A stretch of 63,577 nt of DNA from RUG12461 sp045661345 (GCA_045661345.1 JAZRFM010000008.1:1-63577); one strand, 5' to 3'; positions 52,862 through 62,303 are shown, counted from the stretch's first letter. Numbers and translations are program-made. The notes: generated by a model not told the origin, from the letters alone.

Positions 52862-53335
52862 TTGAAAGTGGTAGCGATAGAAAAAATATTGTTCCCCGGG
52901 AAAAAACCAGATATGAGTGCAGTTGAGAAATATCTGAAAGATACTTTAGACGATGAATACACAGTGAAGGATACAAATGATGTTATCAAGATCGGATCAA
53001 AGTTTGCAAGTGAATTCTGTGGATCGACTTACACGAAAAAACTTAAAGGAGCGTTGTTAAAGGCAAAGGCTAATGCTGCACAGATTATACCAGAGTTGAT
53101 TATAAATGCCTCAAATCGAAGGTTTGTAGATAACAAAGAGTCCAAGCATGAAATGGATGCAAAACTTGGATGGTATAGATATGATGTCTTTTTCTCGTTG
53201 CCGGTAGTTTTTGATGGTAAATGTTCTATGAATTGTTATAAAGGAACGCTGTTGGCGAGAATAAACGATAGCGGAGTATATTTGCATGATATTGTAAACA
53301 TAAAAAAAGAGGATAGTAAGCCGTTTGAATCATAA
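52862..53335 (+). CDS. Unknown protein next to the recombinase
   Basis: A 157-residue protein started by TTG 52862 after GAGGAG. The N-terminal half is basic and helical; the C-terminal half (WYRYDVFFSLPVVFDGK, LARINDSGVYLHDIVNIKKE) looks like a small beta-domain seen in phage or toxin-associated proteins (LPD-like). I do not recognise a family. It begins just behind an AAATTGAGATTTGT repeat (52833) that also precedes hsdS 1. Confidence 0.5.
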   Translation: MKVVAIEKILFPGKKPDMSAVEKYLKDTLDDEYTVKDTNDVIKIGSKFASEFCGSTYTKKLKGALLKAKANAAQIIPELIINASNRRFVDNKESKHEMDAKLGWYRYDVFFSLPVVFDGKCSMNCYKGTLLARINDSGVYLHDIVNIKKEDSKPFES

Positions 53336-53410
53336 GACCGCACGGTAAGAAACCACCTCTCTTTAAATGCTATCGTACTATGATATGGTGGAATTGTCAA
53401 GAAAGATTTG

Positions 53411-53560
53411 TCGAGGTGACGAGGAGTGCGCAGACAAGGCGGCAACGGCTGCCGGGAGCTTGCTCACGGGCAGACGATTGACGGATTGGATGCATAGTCC
53501 GACAGGACGCATGAGCATGGAGCGAAGCGGAATGCGAATGAGCACGACGAGGAAGCTCGG
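53411..53560. repeat. GC-rich structured insertion before the second hsdS
   Basis: About 150 bases, much richer in GC than both flanks, made of successive small hairpins: CGGCA/TGCCG, CCG-GAGC/GCTC-CGG, ATGC-GTCC/GGAC-GCAT and GAGC/GCTC. Its ends read CGAGG and CTCGG. Without it, GATTTGT would join AGGGATGATAGATG, exactly the sequence before hsdS 1 (49607-49627). It is therefore an insertion in a repeated hsdS leader. Element type unknown. Confidence 0.65.
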
Positions 53561-53571
53561 AGGGATGATAG

Positions 53572-54696
53572 ATGAAATATAGATTAGATGAAATCTTTGA
53601 TCTGCAGATGGGGAAAACTCCCTCAAGAAATAATCCGGAGTATTGGGATTCTGAAGATAATAAATGGATATCAATAGCAGATTTATCAAAATGTGGTAAG
53701 TATATTGAAGAAACTAAGGAATACCTGTCAGATAAAGCTGTGAATGAGAGCGGAATCAGCTTAATTCCAGCCAATACAGTAATAATGAGTTTTAAGTTAT
53801 CTATAGGTAAGACAGCGATAACTCCTGAACCAATGTACTCGAATGAAGCGATTATGTCATTCAGAGATAAGCATGTTGTGGAGCTCCTTCCGGATTATAT
53901 CTATTACATGTTTTCTGGAAAAAACTGGGAAGAAGGAACAAACAAAGCTGTTATGGGAAAAACGCTTAACAAAGCTACGTTGTCAGGGGTTAGGGTAAGT
54001 ATTCATGACATTGTAAAACAGCATGAAATAGTAGAGGTCTTGGATAAACTCAGTTCCGTAATAGATATCAGGCAGCAAGAATTAGAAAAACTGGACGAAC
54101 TAATCAAAGCCCGATTTGTCGAGCTCTTTGGTGATCCAGTGAATAACTCTAAAGGTTTACCGGAAGCCACACTTCCTGAACTTGGAGAATTTGGTAGAGG
54201 AGTATCAAAACATAGGCCCAGAAATGATCCTAAGCTTCTTGGAGGAGACTATCCACTAATCCAAACTGGAGATGTTGCTGCTGCTGAACTCTATATTACA
54301 GATTATGCGTCTACATATTCTGAGTTAGGATTAAAACAGAGCAAGATGTGGGACAAGGGAACTCTTTGCATTACAATAGCAGCGAATATTGCTAAGACAG
54401 CCATTCTTACTTTTGATGCATGCTTTCCTGATAGTGTAGTGGGCTTTATGGCAAATGACAGGACCAGTAATATATTTATTCACTATTGGTTTAGTTTCTT
54501 TCAAGCAATACTTGAAGCTCAGGCACCGGAGTCTGCTCAAAAGAATATTAATTTGAAGATTTTAAGTGAGCTTAAAGTTATTAACCCTTCTAAGGAAGCC
54601 CAGGAAGAATTTGAAAGGTTTGTTAAACAAGTCGACAAATCAAAAGTTGTCGAGGTGACCTGGAGAGATAAAAGGAGATTAATGCGTCAGAACTGA
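53572..54696 (+). CDS. hsdS: Type I specificity subunit HsdS (2), altered C-terminus
   Basis: A 374-residue specificity subunit with two recognition domains; the central helix LDELIKARFVELFGDP matches HsdS 1. The final helix begins KQVDKSK as in HsdS 1 but then changes to VVEVTWRDKRRLMRQN, because the DNA switches to TTGTCGAGGTGAC (54647), which is also found at 53408. The normal ending is lost. It may still work, or be a store of recognition domains for switching. GGAGGG precedes the ATG. Confidence 0.85.
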   Translation: MKYRLDEIFDLQMGKTPSRNNPEYWDSEDNKWISIADLSKCGKYIEETKEYLSDKAVNESGISLIPANTVIMSFKLSIGKTAITPEPMYSNEAIMSFRDKHVVELLPDYIYYMFSGKNWEEGTNKAVMGKTLNKATLSGVRVSIHDIVKQHEIVEVLDKLSSVIDIRQQELEKLDELIKARFVELFGDPVNNSKGLPEATLPELGEFGRGVSKHRPRNDPKLLGGDYPLIQTGDVAAAELYITDYASTYSELGLKQSKMWDKGTLCITIAANIAKTAILTFDACFPDSVVGFMANDRTSNIFIHYWFSFFQAILEAQAPESAQKNINLKILSELKVINPSKEAQEEFERFVKQVDKSKVVEVTWRDKRRLMRQN

Positions 54697-54884
54697 AAGG
54701 TAGGAATCCTCAATTGTTTGGAGATATCAAGCATTTCCATGAAGCTGGCGTAACATCTAAGATGGATTATGAACTCTCCCGATATGCATGCTTTTTAATA
54801 ATGCAAAATGGAGATCCGCGCAAAGAGGTGATCGCAATGCAATATGAAAGGGAATGCTCATTGGCACGCGTGGACAGATTATAA
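54672..54884 (+). pseudogene. dinD/antirepressor fragment
   Basis: The frame reads FHEAGVTSKMDYELSRYACF then LIMQNGDPRKEVIAMQ, the diagnostic block of DinD-type DNA-damage-inducible proteins. It has no start and ends after about 70 codons. It overlaps the end of the second hsdS in another frame, which marks a recombination joint. Confidence 0.7.
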
Positions 54885-54899
54885 CGTAGGAGCAGTCAT

Positions 54900-57800
54900 T
54901 TGGAAACAAATTTCAGCTATCTGAAAAAGAAAAAAGAATTTGCGCTCTTTGCAACACCCTGTATGGAAGCAGAGGATGTTCTTTACATTTCTCCTGCAAT
55001 TAGTGCGCTCGCATCTCGGAGGGCTCTGGAACTTTGCGTAAAATGGATTTATGCTGCAGATGCTTCACTCACAAGACCAGGTGAACGTGAGACGCTTCAG
55101 GATCTTTTGCATGATCATGGCTTCCCGTCCCTTCTTGACTATCGGCTCTGGCGCAGGCTTCAGCATGTTGTGAGAAACGGAAATTCCTCTGCGCATACCG
55201 GTGCGGTAGAAGTCACAACAGATGATGCCATTCTGTCTTTATCCATCCTGTTTGATCTGGTACAGTGGATAGACTATTGTTATGGCGGAGTTTACGAAGA
55301 ACGGCAATTCCGCGAGGAAGCAATCTCAGGCAAAACTGATCAAGGCGAATCCATACGAAAAGAATATGAGCAGAAACTTGCGGAGGCAAAACATGATGTA
55401 GATCGCATCGTGTCTGAAAAAGAGGAGCATATCAGAGAACTCCTTCAGCAGGTGGCAGACTTGTCTTCCCAGATGGATGCCCTGAAGTCCGAACACGCAA
55501 AAAGCCGGAACTATCACTATAATCCTGACATGTCAGAGGACGAAACCAGAAGGCGCTATATTGATGCAGACCTGAAGTCCGCCGGTTATATCTTTGATCA
55601 GGATCAGAGGCGGAATTGCATCGAAACAGAGTATCCGGTAGAAGGCATGCCAAACGAAACCGGCACCGGCTTTGCAGATTATGTGATCTGGGGAGATACC
55701 GGAAAGATTGTCGCTGTGATTGAGGCAAAGAAAACATCAAAGGATGTCTCTCTTGGCAGGAAACAGTCAAAGCTGTATGCGGACTGTATCGAAAATATGC
55801 AAGGCTACCGTCCGCTGATGTTCTATACAAATGGATTTGAAACCGTGCTGTGGGATGACAAATCCCCCTCTCCCGTTCCGCGAAAGGTAGGCGGTGTATT
55901 TCCAATCCGTGATATCGAGCGCCTCCTTTCGATGCGCTACACAAGAAAACCGTTAAACAGCGTCACGATCAATCAGGATATTACTGATCGGTATTATCAA
56001 ATCAGAGCGGTCACAAAGTGTTGCGAATCCTACAGCAAAGGGAGGCGGAAATGCCTCCTTGTCATGGCAACCGGAACCGGGAAAACGAGAACGGCCGCCT
56101 CTCTTGTGGATGTATTGCAGCGGGCCGGATTTGCGCAGAAAGTCCTCTTCCTGGCAGATCGCATTGAGCTTGTCCGGCAGGCGAAGGGAGCCTTCGGCAG
56201 CTATCTTCCGAACACTCCATCCTGCAATCTTCTTTTAAACAAAGAAGAACGTGGAGCAGATTTTGTGTTTTCCACTTATCCAACGATGCTCAGAGCGATT
56301 GACAGTGAGAAAAACTCAGACGGATCCCGATATTTCTCGCCAGGTCATTTCGACCTGATCATCGTCGATGAAGCGCATCGCAGTATCTTTCACAAATATC
56401 AGGCCATCTTTGATTATTTCGACGCTTGTCTCATCGGACTTACTGCAACTCCAAAGGATACGGTAGCGCAATCTACCTATACATTTTTTGATCTTCCATC
56501 ACAGGTTCCGACGGATGTTTATGAATACCATGAAGCCGTGGGAAAAGACCGTGTCCTCGTGCCATACTATCCAATCGAGACCGCAACAACGATCCCGGAT
56601 GATGGCATCACCTATGACAATCTGAGCGATGCGGAAAAGGAAGCATACGAAGAAGAGTTTGCCGAGGATGAGGAATATCCGGATCACATTCCATCCGAGC
56701 GTATAAACAAGTTTATATTCAATCAGTCTACTGTGGATCTGATGATCTCTGATTTGATGAATCATGGCATCCGCCATTCCGCAGGGAACCATGTTGGGAA
56801 GACGATTATTTTCGCTCAGAACAAGCGGCATGCGCAATACATTCTGGATCGTTTTGATCAATTATACACGGAGTATAAAGGGGTATTCGCCTGCAAAATC
56901 GTCAGTGGAGAACCCTATACGCAGGACGATTATGACAATTTCAAGAAAAGGGACTCCATGCCGTTTATCGCGATCACAGTTGATAAGCTTGAAACCGGCG
57001 TCGATATCCCGGAAGTCGTCAATCTTGTCTTTGCAAAGAAGGTGTACAGCCGTATCAAGTTTGATCAGATGCTTGGACGAGGTACGAGACTCTGTTCGGA
57101 TCTTTTCGGTGCCGGGGAGGACAAGCAGGAGTTCTATGTCTTCGACTACATGCGAAACTTCCAGTTTTTCGAGATGCACCCAAAGGGAAAAGAATCTGCT
57201 TCAGAGACATCTCCCGTCGCAATGCGATTTGCACGACGTGTGGAGCTTATTGCACTGACGCAGAATGCCGACTATAGCGGAGATGACTACCAGAAGATCC
57301 GTTGTGATCTGGTGGAGCATGTCACAAAAGATATACTGGAACTGAATCCGAACCGAATCGAAGTGGCGTTAAAGCGGAAATATGTAGAAAAATACAAGGA
57401 CATCAAGGAGTTCACCTGCCTCAACGACGATAAAAAGGCAGAACTTCGGGATAATCTTTCGGGCCTGATTCAGGCTGACGAACGGGATGAAGCTGCTATT
57501 TCATTTGATGTTGTCATGTATGGTCTCATGATATCCGCACTTTCCAATAAGCAGCTACAGAAGCAGCACAAAAAAACCGTCAGTAGATATGCCACCGCAT
57601 TATTGGAAAAGTGCGCAACCATCCCGGAAGTTAAAGAGAAAATCCCGGAACTGAAAGAAGTCGTCACCGATGGGTTCTGGAATGCCAGTGATGCGCTTCA
57701 ATTTGAAAAGACACGACAGAGCCTGCGCAACATCATGAAATATGTCCTACACGACGAGCCGCGCATTCATTACACAAATTTCAGTGATGAAGTTGTTTTC

Positions 57801-58304
57801 CGGACAGAGGGACGTGATATCAGCATTGGCGGAAACGATTTTGCTGAATATCGTCATAAAGTAAATCGCTATGTGGAGGAACATAAGAACCAGAATACTA
57901 CTATCCATAAGCTTTTATACAACGAGCCCATTACCGCAGCTGATTATACCGAGCTGAAACGAATCTTTACAGAGGAACTTGGGACTCCGGAGGATTATAA
58001 AGCAAATTACAGTGAAATGCCATTCGGGATCCTGATTCGCAAAATTGCAAAAATGGACTATGATGCTGCAATGGCTGCCTTTGGAGTATTCATTGCAGAG
58101 GAGCATCCGAACGCAGAGCAGATTGCATTCATCGAAAAAATCGTTCATTACGTCGTAGAAAACGGATGCATTGAAGTGAAAGAACTTTGGAACGCCCCTT
58201 TTGATCGTCCGATTAAGTTTAATGCATTATTTACGACAGAAGAGCAACAGAAAAAGATTGTCGCTATCATCAACCGTTTCAAAGAGAACGCCGTGATTGC
58301 GTAA
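54900..58304 (+). CDS. hsdR: Type I restriction endonuclease subunit HsdR
   Basis: A 1134-residue motor nuclease. The N-terminal DUF4145-like helical domain and coil (about 1-200) are followed by the nuclease core ADYVIW...VIEAKKTSKD, helicase motifs MATGTGKTRTAASL (near 390), VDEAH and GLTATPKDT, a second RecA domain with DKLETGVDIPEV and MLGRGTRL, and a C-terminal EcoEI-like domain. It starts at TTG 54900 after TAGGAG. The reading frame is intact, so the island can restrict DNA if an HsdS works. Confidence 0.93.
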   Translation: METNFSYLKKKKEFALFATPCMEAEDVLYISPAISALASRRALELCVKWIYAADASLTRPGERETLQDLLHDHGFPSLLDYRLWRRLQHVVRNGNSSAHTGAVEVTTDDAILSLSILFDLVQWIDYCYGGVYEERQFREEAISGKTDQGESIRKEYEQKLAEAKHDVDRIVSEKEEHIRELLQQVADLSSQMDALKSEHAKSRNYHYNPDMSEDETRRRYIDADLKSAGYIFDQDQRRNCIETEYPVEGMPNETGTGFADYVIWGDTGKIVAVIEAKKTSKDVSLGRKQSKLYADCIENMQGYRPLMFYTNGFETVLWDDKSPSPVPRKVGGVFPIRDIERLLSMRYTRKPLNSVTINQDITDRYYQIRAVTKCCESYSKGRRKCLLVMATGTGKTRTAASLVDVLQRAGFAQKVLFLADRIELVRQAKGAFGSYLPNTPSCNLLLNKEERGADFVFSTYPTMLRAIDSEKNSDGSRYFSPGHFDLIIVDEAHRSIFHKYQAIFDYFDACLIGLTATPKDTVAQSTYTFFDLPSQVPTDVYEYHEAVGKDRVLVPYYPIETATTIPDDGITYDNLSDAEKEAYEEEFAEDEEYPDHIPSERINKFIFNQSTVDLMISDLMNHGIRHSAGNHVGKTIIFAQNKRHAQYILDRFDQLYTEYKGVFACKIVSGEPYTQDDYDNFKKRDSMPFIAITVDKLETGVDIPEVVNLVFAKKVYSRIKFDQMLGRGTRLCSDLFGAGEDKQEFYVFDYMRNFQFFEMHPKGKESASETSPVAMRFARRVELIALTQNADYSGDDYQKIRCDLVEHVTKDILELNPNRIEVALKRKYVEKYKDIKEFTCLNDDKKAELRDNLSGLIQADERDEAAISFDVVMYGLMISALSNKQLQKQHKKTVSRYATALLEKCATIPEVKEKIPELKEVVTDGFWNASDALQFEKTRQSLRNIMKYVLHDEPRIHYTNFSDEVVFRTEGRDISIGGNDFAEYRHKVNRYVEEHKNQNTTIHKLLYNEPITAADYTELKRIFTEELGTPEDYKANYSEMPFGILIRKIAKMDYDAAMAAFGVFIAEEHPNAEQIAFIEKIVHYVVENGCIEVKELWNAPFDRPIKFNALFTTEEQQKKIVAIINRFKENAVIA

Positions 58305-58737
58305 TGGAATCTCCAACGCTTTTCATGCGTTAGCAAATCGTGTTTCTTCTCCTCCACCAGTGCTATCTATCTGCTCCTTCCGAGCCTTATTTGAATAAAG
58401 CTTTTCCATTGGTAATGAAATAACCCATATCGTTTGATACTACAGGAGCTCACGAAAGAAGCTTGTGCCTATGGCACAGGCTTCTTTTGTATGGCACATA
58501 TACAACGTCACACGTCGCATAGTTACGAGATGACCTTGGCCGACCACTGAACAGTAACTCACAAACAAACGTTCGATTTTGGGGTGATTTTATAGGACAG
58601 CAAAGATGTTACGATACGATCATAGGATGAGGAACCAGAGGGAGATGAAAGTAGATCAGAGGTCTACAGTCTACAGAGCCCTGCAAAGAGAAGACAAAAT
58701 GCGGCTTGACGATGCATATGAACGGGAGGTGACATCC
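58305..58737. other. Non-coding gap with terminator
   Basis: It contains a strong terminator (AGAAGCTTGTGCC/GGCACAGGCTTCTTTT, 58457-58488) well after hsdR. An in-frame extension of the next gene (from 58606) has no ribosome site. I see no other gene. Confidence 0.6.
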
Positions 58738-59607
58738 ATGATCGAACTGAAATGTAAAAACTGCAATTCGACTGATTTTGCTTACAAGGGTGGACTATGG
58801 GTATGCAATTCCTGCGGGAGCAAATATATCCCGGAAAAGGATGAAATGCCGGCTGCGATAGAACATGCTGCCATTCCAAGTGGATCCGCTTATGGGAAAA
58901 CCAGGAAAGGGGAGCTTATAGAAGAACTCCGTGATGCTTTCCGGAAGTTTCATTGGATCAATGAGTCCGATGAGGATGAGGAATATCGCAGGGACTGTCT
59001 CATTCGGATTGTGGAGGAATCCACAAAGAGTCTGATGAAAATCAATCCGGACAGTCCGTACGTAGGTGTCGGAAAAATGTTTTCACTTGGGTACAGGGGG
59101 ATCAAGAGTCAATCCGATGCGAAACAGTTTGTCGAGGCGATGGAGATTGCAATAGAGCATTCGGATTTGGAAGCAAAAATACGACTTTGGGATGAACTGG
59201 GATTCTTGATGAATCGGTTTGGATCCAGAGTGTATACAAAGGCGCGGGACGAGGAGGAGAGGATTTATCACCTTGTGGATGTTCTGGGGGAGTATAACCC
59301 AAAGTATCGGTTTTATCCGAAGCTGGAAGAGTTTTATGTGGCACGAGATAGCCATGTGCCTGACGAAGGGGATCATTCCGTTGCGGTGTTGAAAAGTTTT
59401 GACATAAGCAGATACCCCGTAAAGCATTGGTATGAAACATCTGATGGAGGTTGTAATGGTTGCTGGAGACTCTTACTCATCCCTCTTGCAGGAGTGCTGA
59501 TCATTGTGGGATTGTTTACCGTGTGGTTTTCATTTCCTTTCGGAGTAGGCATGATCGTGTTAGCTGTTATGACAATCAAGCACGTGTTGTCGCAGATCAG
59601 AAAGTAG
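58738..59607 (+). CDS. Zinc-ribbon membrane protein
   Basis: A 289-residue protein. A zinc ribbon CKNCNSTDFAYKGGLWVCNSC occupies residues 5-25, followed by a helical region (about 50-230) and two hydrophobic helices at the C-terminus (about 240-285). GGGAGG precedes ATG 58738. This topology, with a cytoplasmic ribbon and a membrane tail, is common among uncharacterised Firmicutes proteins. Function unknown. Confidence 0.72.
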   Translation: MIELKCKNCNSTDFAYKGGLWVCNSCGSKYIPEKDEMPAAIEHAAIPSGSAYGKTRKGELIEELRDAFRKFHWINESDEDEEYRRDCLIRIVEESTKSLMKINPDSPYVGVGKMFSLGYRGIKSQSDAKQFVEAMEIAIEHSDLEAKIRLWDELGFLMNRFGSRVYTKARDEEERIYHLVDVLGEYNPKYRFYPKLEEFYVARDSHVPDEGDHSVAVLKSFDISRYPVKHWYETSDGGCNGCWRLLLIPLAGVLIIVGLFTVWFSFPFGVGMIVLAVMTIKHVLSQIRK

Positions 59608-59613
59608 GAACAA

Positions 59614-59730
59614 ATGGGGATTACAGCGTTTTTGATCACAATGATACTGCTTGCTGCTGATTACTGGCCTGTGGTGCTGATACTGCCGATCCTGGCTGCA
59701 CTGCCAAGTCTCTTTAAGAAAAAACGGTAA
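59614..59730 (+). CDS. 38-residue membrane peptide
   Basis: One long hydrophobic stretch (ITAFLITMILLAADYWPVVL) with a basic end SLFKKKR. AGGA precedes the ATG, 6 bases after the zinc-ribbon gene. Probably a small membrane partner of that protein. Confidence 0.5.
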   Translation: MGITAFLITMILLAADYWPVVLILPILAALPSLFKKKR

Positions 59731-59943
59731 AGAAGCACAATGAGCATAGGATAGTATTACGTATTGCTGTTACCGGGACAAAGTGAAATCATTCATCTGT
59801 TTCACAAGACGCGAAAAGCAGGAGAAACAGAACCTCTCACAAGAAAGGAAAACAAAACAGAAAATGAAACCACAAATACTGACAGACAAAGAGATCCAGA
59901 CGCTGATGGATTTTAATAAAGAACGCCGCGAGAAAGAAAGAAT

Positions 59944-60013
59944 GACCGTTCATACCATTTTTTCGACCATTCGTGACATGTCTATTGCTTTTTCTTTCGA
60001 ATGGTTCGATACT
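59944..60013 (+). promoter_or_regulatory. Class-2 LytTR box of a collapsed gene
   Basis: GACCGTTCATAC (59944) and GACCATTCGTGA (59965) are 21 bp apart, with GATACT at 60008-60013, 43 nt after the second. About 90 bases closely repeat the 43880-43975 promoter. Confidence 0.75.
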
Positions 60014-60097
60014 GAGGATGAAAGTATATCTAAGCGGATGATTTGTCTGACGACGAATCACGGAAGCGCCTCAAGACCGGAGCGGAGACAAAGCATA

Positions 60098-60151
60098 GGA
60101 ATCACAAGTGCAGGATATAAAAGGACGGGAATGCTGTGACAGAAGAATAGT
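60098..60151 (+). pseudogene. Collapsed copy of the 44046 gene
   Basis: GGAATCACAAGTGCAGGATA repeats the first codons of 44046, but with ATA in place of the ATG, and is joined at once to AAAAGGAC ... ACAGAAGAATAGTGG, its last codons. About 600 bases of interior are missing. With the intact promoter upstream it is a clear internal-deletion relic. Confidence 0.75.
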
Positions 60152-60163
60152 GGATAACCGCAG

Positions 60164-60191
60164 GGGTGGTCTATAGCAGGCCACCCTTTTT
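60164..60191 (+). terminator. Terminator before two-component system 2
   Basis: GGGTGG pairs with CCACCC, followed by a T-run. It isolates the collapsed gene from the regulator that starts 44 bases later. Confidence 0.75.
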
Positions 60192-60234
60192 CCATGATGA
60201 GGGAAAACCCTCCGATCGGGGAAGGAGATGTGTG

Positions 60235-60930
60235 ATGAGAATTGCAATCTGTGATGATGACATCAGAATATGCGAACTGTTTCGGGGCGCGGTGCAGCGG
60301 CTATACCCGCAAGCATCGGTTTCGGTCTATACGGATGCAGGAAAGCTTCTTCGGGAAGAAAGGCTTCCGGATATACTCCTGCTGGATATCAGGATGCCTG
60401 GTGTGTCCGGGATGGAGGCTGCGAAGAACCTTCGGGAAAACGGCTGGAAAGGGATCCTGATCTTCATTACCGGAAATGAGGAATATGTGTTTGAGGCATT
60501 TGATGTGAAGGCCTTTCACTTTCTGGTAAAACCGATTCATTCGGAAAAACTGGAGGAGGTTCTAAGCAACGCGGTTCATGAACTATCTGCGCAGGATCAG
60601 AAAGAAGAAACAGAGGATGCGGTCACGATCCGTACGGCAGGAGAACATATCCGGATCAAAACAGCGGAAATCCTGTATGCGGAGGTCTATGGGAGAAAAG
60701 TCATCGTAGTGACAAAAGACAGGAGGATCGAGTATTACGGGACGCTGTCTTCCCTGAAAGCACAATTGGGGGAAGAGTTTTATCAGCCTCATCGTGCTTA
60801 TCTTATCAATTTTCGATATGTGGAAAGCTATGATTCAAAGGAGATTGTTTTAAGAGGTTCAAGACTTCCCATGGCAAGGCGGCACTATCAGGAGTTTGTG
60901 GAAAAGTATATGGATTACTGCGAGGCATAA
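60235..60930 (+). CDS. LytTR response regulator (2)
   Basis: A 231-residue regulator with receiver (RIAICDDDIRICEL, LLLDIRMPGVSG with Asp near 50, FITGNEEY, LVKPIHS) and LytTR (about 130-225; FYQPHRAYLINFRYV). The start at 60235 follows GAAGGAG. It is related to 33417 and may compete for the same class-2 boxes. The kinase gene begins 1 base after its stop. Confidence 0.9.
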   Translation: MRIAICDDDIRICELFRGAVQRLYPQASVSVYTDAGKLLREERLPDILLLDIRMPGVSGMEAAKNLRENGWKGILIFITGNEEYVFEAFDVKAFHFLVKPIHSEKLEEVLSNAVHELSAQDQKEETEDAVTIRTAGEHIRIKTAEILYAEVYGRKVIVVTKDRRIEYYGTLSSLKAQLGEEFYQPHRAYLINFRYVESYDSKEIVLRGSRLPMARRHYQEFVEKYMDYCEA

Positions 60931-60931
60931 A

Positions 60932-62293
60932 ATGGAGCGATATTGGGATGTTATCGTGATCATCACTGAAATCGTGAATGTGATGATCACCGGGTATTTG
61001 ATCGGCTATTATGTCAAACCATATTTGGGGGAAAGAAAGAACAGAAAGCGTCTGGCGGTTACGATATCTTATATCGCTGTGATGCTTATTTTATACTTTT
61101 GCCCGTTCTATGTGGATTCTGCATTGGCGTACGCAGTAGGTATTCTCGTGACGTTAACGACCATGGTCTGCCTTGACCACAGAAACTACCCGCAGAAGCT
61201 GTTTCTCGCTATGACCGCTTATCAGCTTCGATGGATCGCGAGTGGACTCATGGTCATGATCTGGACACCGATCGGCATGAAGATCGGTAATCTTGAAATG
61301 GGGGAGGGCTTTCGAAATGTGTGGCCGATTGTGCTGCCTGCGGTGGGAGAGATCATAGGCGCGTTGATATTGTTTTTGCTGATCATGGGGATCAACAAAG
61401 CATACACGAGAAAAACGGAGGAGGTCAGCAGGACAGAACTGATCCTCATCATCACGCCGGTATTTGCCACCGTTGTCGGGTATTGGGTTCTTCACTACCT
61501 TGGCTTGTCTTATGAGAAGATTGCCGGTGCTCTGCCACAGGAAAATTCGATGGACTATCGCCTGCTTCTTTCGGGATACCAGATCATATGCTATTTCGCC
61601 CTTCTTGTGGTGGTTTTGATGTTCCAGAGAATCAAGAAAGCACAGGAGGAAAAGTACCTTGCGGCGATTCAGGAGGGACAGATTGCGGAGATCAGAGCCA
61701 GAGTGGAGGAGGCGGAAGGCTTTTATCAGAGCATTCGGGGATTAAGGCATGATATGAATCAGCATCTTCAGATCATCTGTGCGCTGCTGGATCAGAACAG
61801 ATATGAGGAGGCTGCAGGATATCTGTCGAGAATCGATCAGGAAACAGATGCCCTTGCACCGGAGATAAAGACCGGGAACCCTGTGACAGACGTGATCCTG
61901 TCCGGGAAAAAGACAGAAGCAGAGAATCACGGGATCCTCTTTGAAAGCAGCTTTCAATTCCCGCAGGACAGCAAGGCGGACGCGTTTGACATCAGCGTGA
62001 TCCTGATCAATGCGCTTTCCAATGCCATAGAAGGAGCCCAAAAGAGCACAGAGAAAAGCATCTTTGTGGCATCCAAACGAAAGAACCACACATTTTTGAT
62101 CGATGTGGTGAACAGCTTTGAGGGGGAGCTGAGGGTCGATCCGGATACAGGGCTGCCTGAGACGAGCAAAGAAGGAGGAGACCATGGCCTGGGCTTCCTG
62201 AATATCCGAAGGGTTACCGGGAAGTATTTCGGAACAGCGAAGCTGGTGAAGGAAGATGGCCGGGTGCGGCTGACCGCAATGATGATCCTATAA
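60932..62293 (+). CDS. GHKL sensor histidine kinase (2)
   Basis: A 453-residue kinase with seven hydrophobic segments (about 5-240), a coiled linker, LRHDMNQHLQII with His near 273, and a GHKL ATPase (LINALSNAIEGA, GLGFLNI). AgrC-like layout, again without an adjacent signal-peptide gene. The start at 60932 lies just after the regulator stop; the longer frame overlaps the regulator. Confidence 0.88.
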   Translation: MERYWDVIVIITEIVNVMITGYLIGYYVKPYLGERKNRKRLAVTISYIAVMLILYFCPFYVDSALAYAVGILVTLTTMVCLDHRNYPQKLFLAMTAYQLRWIASGLMVMIWTPIGMKIGNLEMGEGFRNVWPIVLPAVGEIIGALILFLLIMGINKAYTRKTEEVSRTELILIITPVFATVVGYWVLHYLGLSYEKIAGALPQENSMDYRLLLSGYQIICYFALLVVVLMFQRIKKAQEEKYLAAIQEGQIAEIRARVEEAEGFYQSIRGLRHDMNQHLQIICALLDQNRYEEAAGYLSRIDQETDALAPEIKTGNPVTDVILSGKKTEAENHGILFESSFQFPQDSKADAFDISVILINALSNAIEGAQKSTEKSIFVASKRKNHTFLIDVVNSFEGELRVDPDTGLPETSKEGGDHGLGFLNIRRVTGKYFGTAKLVKEDGRVRLTAMMIL

Positions 62294-62303
62294 CGGGAAC
62301 GGT

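Larger units (their letters stand above)
59731..60234. other. Non-coding gap with class-2 box and collapsed gene
   Basis: Holds the class-2 promoter 59944-60013, a remnant of a 44046-like gene and a terminator, each listed separately. A 118-codon frame across it (59783-60139) runs through the promoter and is not accepted as a gene. Confidence 0.6.

Noticed and set aside
53367..53582. 71-codon frame before hsdS 2
   Set aside because: It lies mostly inside the GC-rich hairpin insertion; its open frame follows from base composition.
58606..58737. 44-codon N-terminal extension of the zinc-ribbon protein
   Set aside because: ATG 58738 has a strong GGGAGG site and begins directly before the zinc ribbon; the extension has none.
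59783..60139. 118-codon frame on the plus strand
   Set aside because: It runs straight through a class-2 LytTR box and -10 and a collapsed gene copy, and has no ribosome site.
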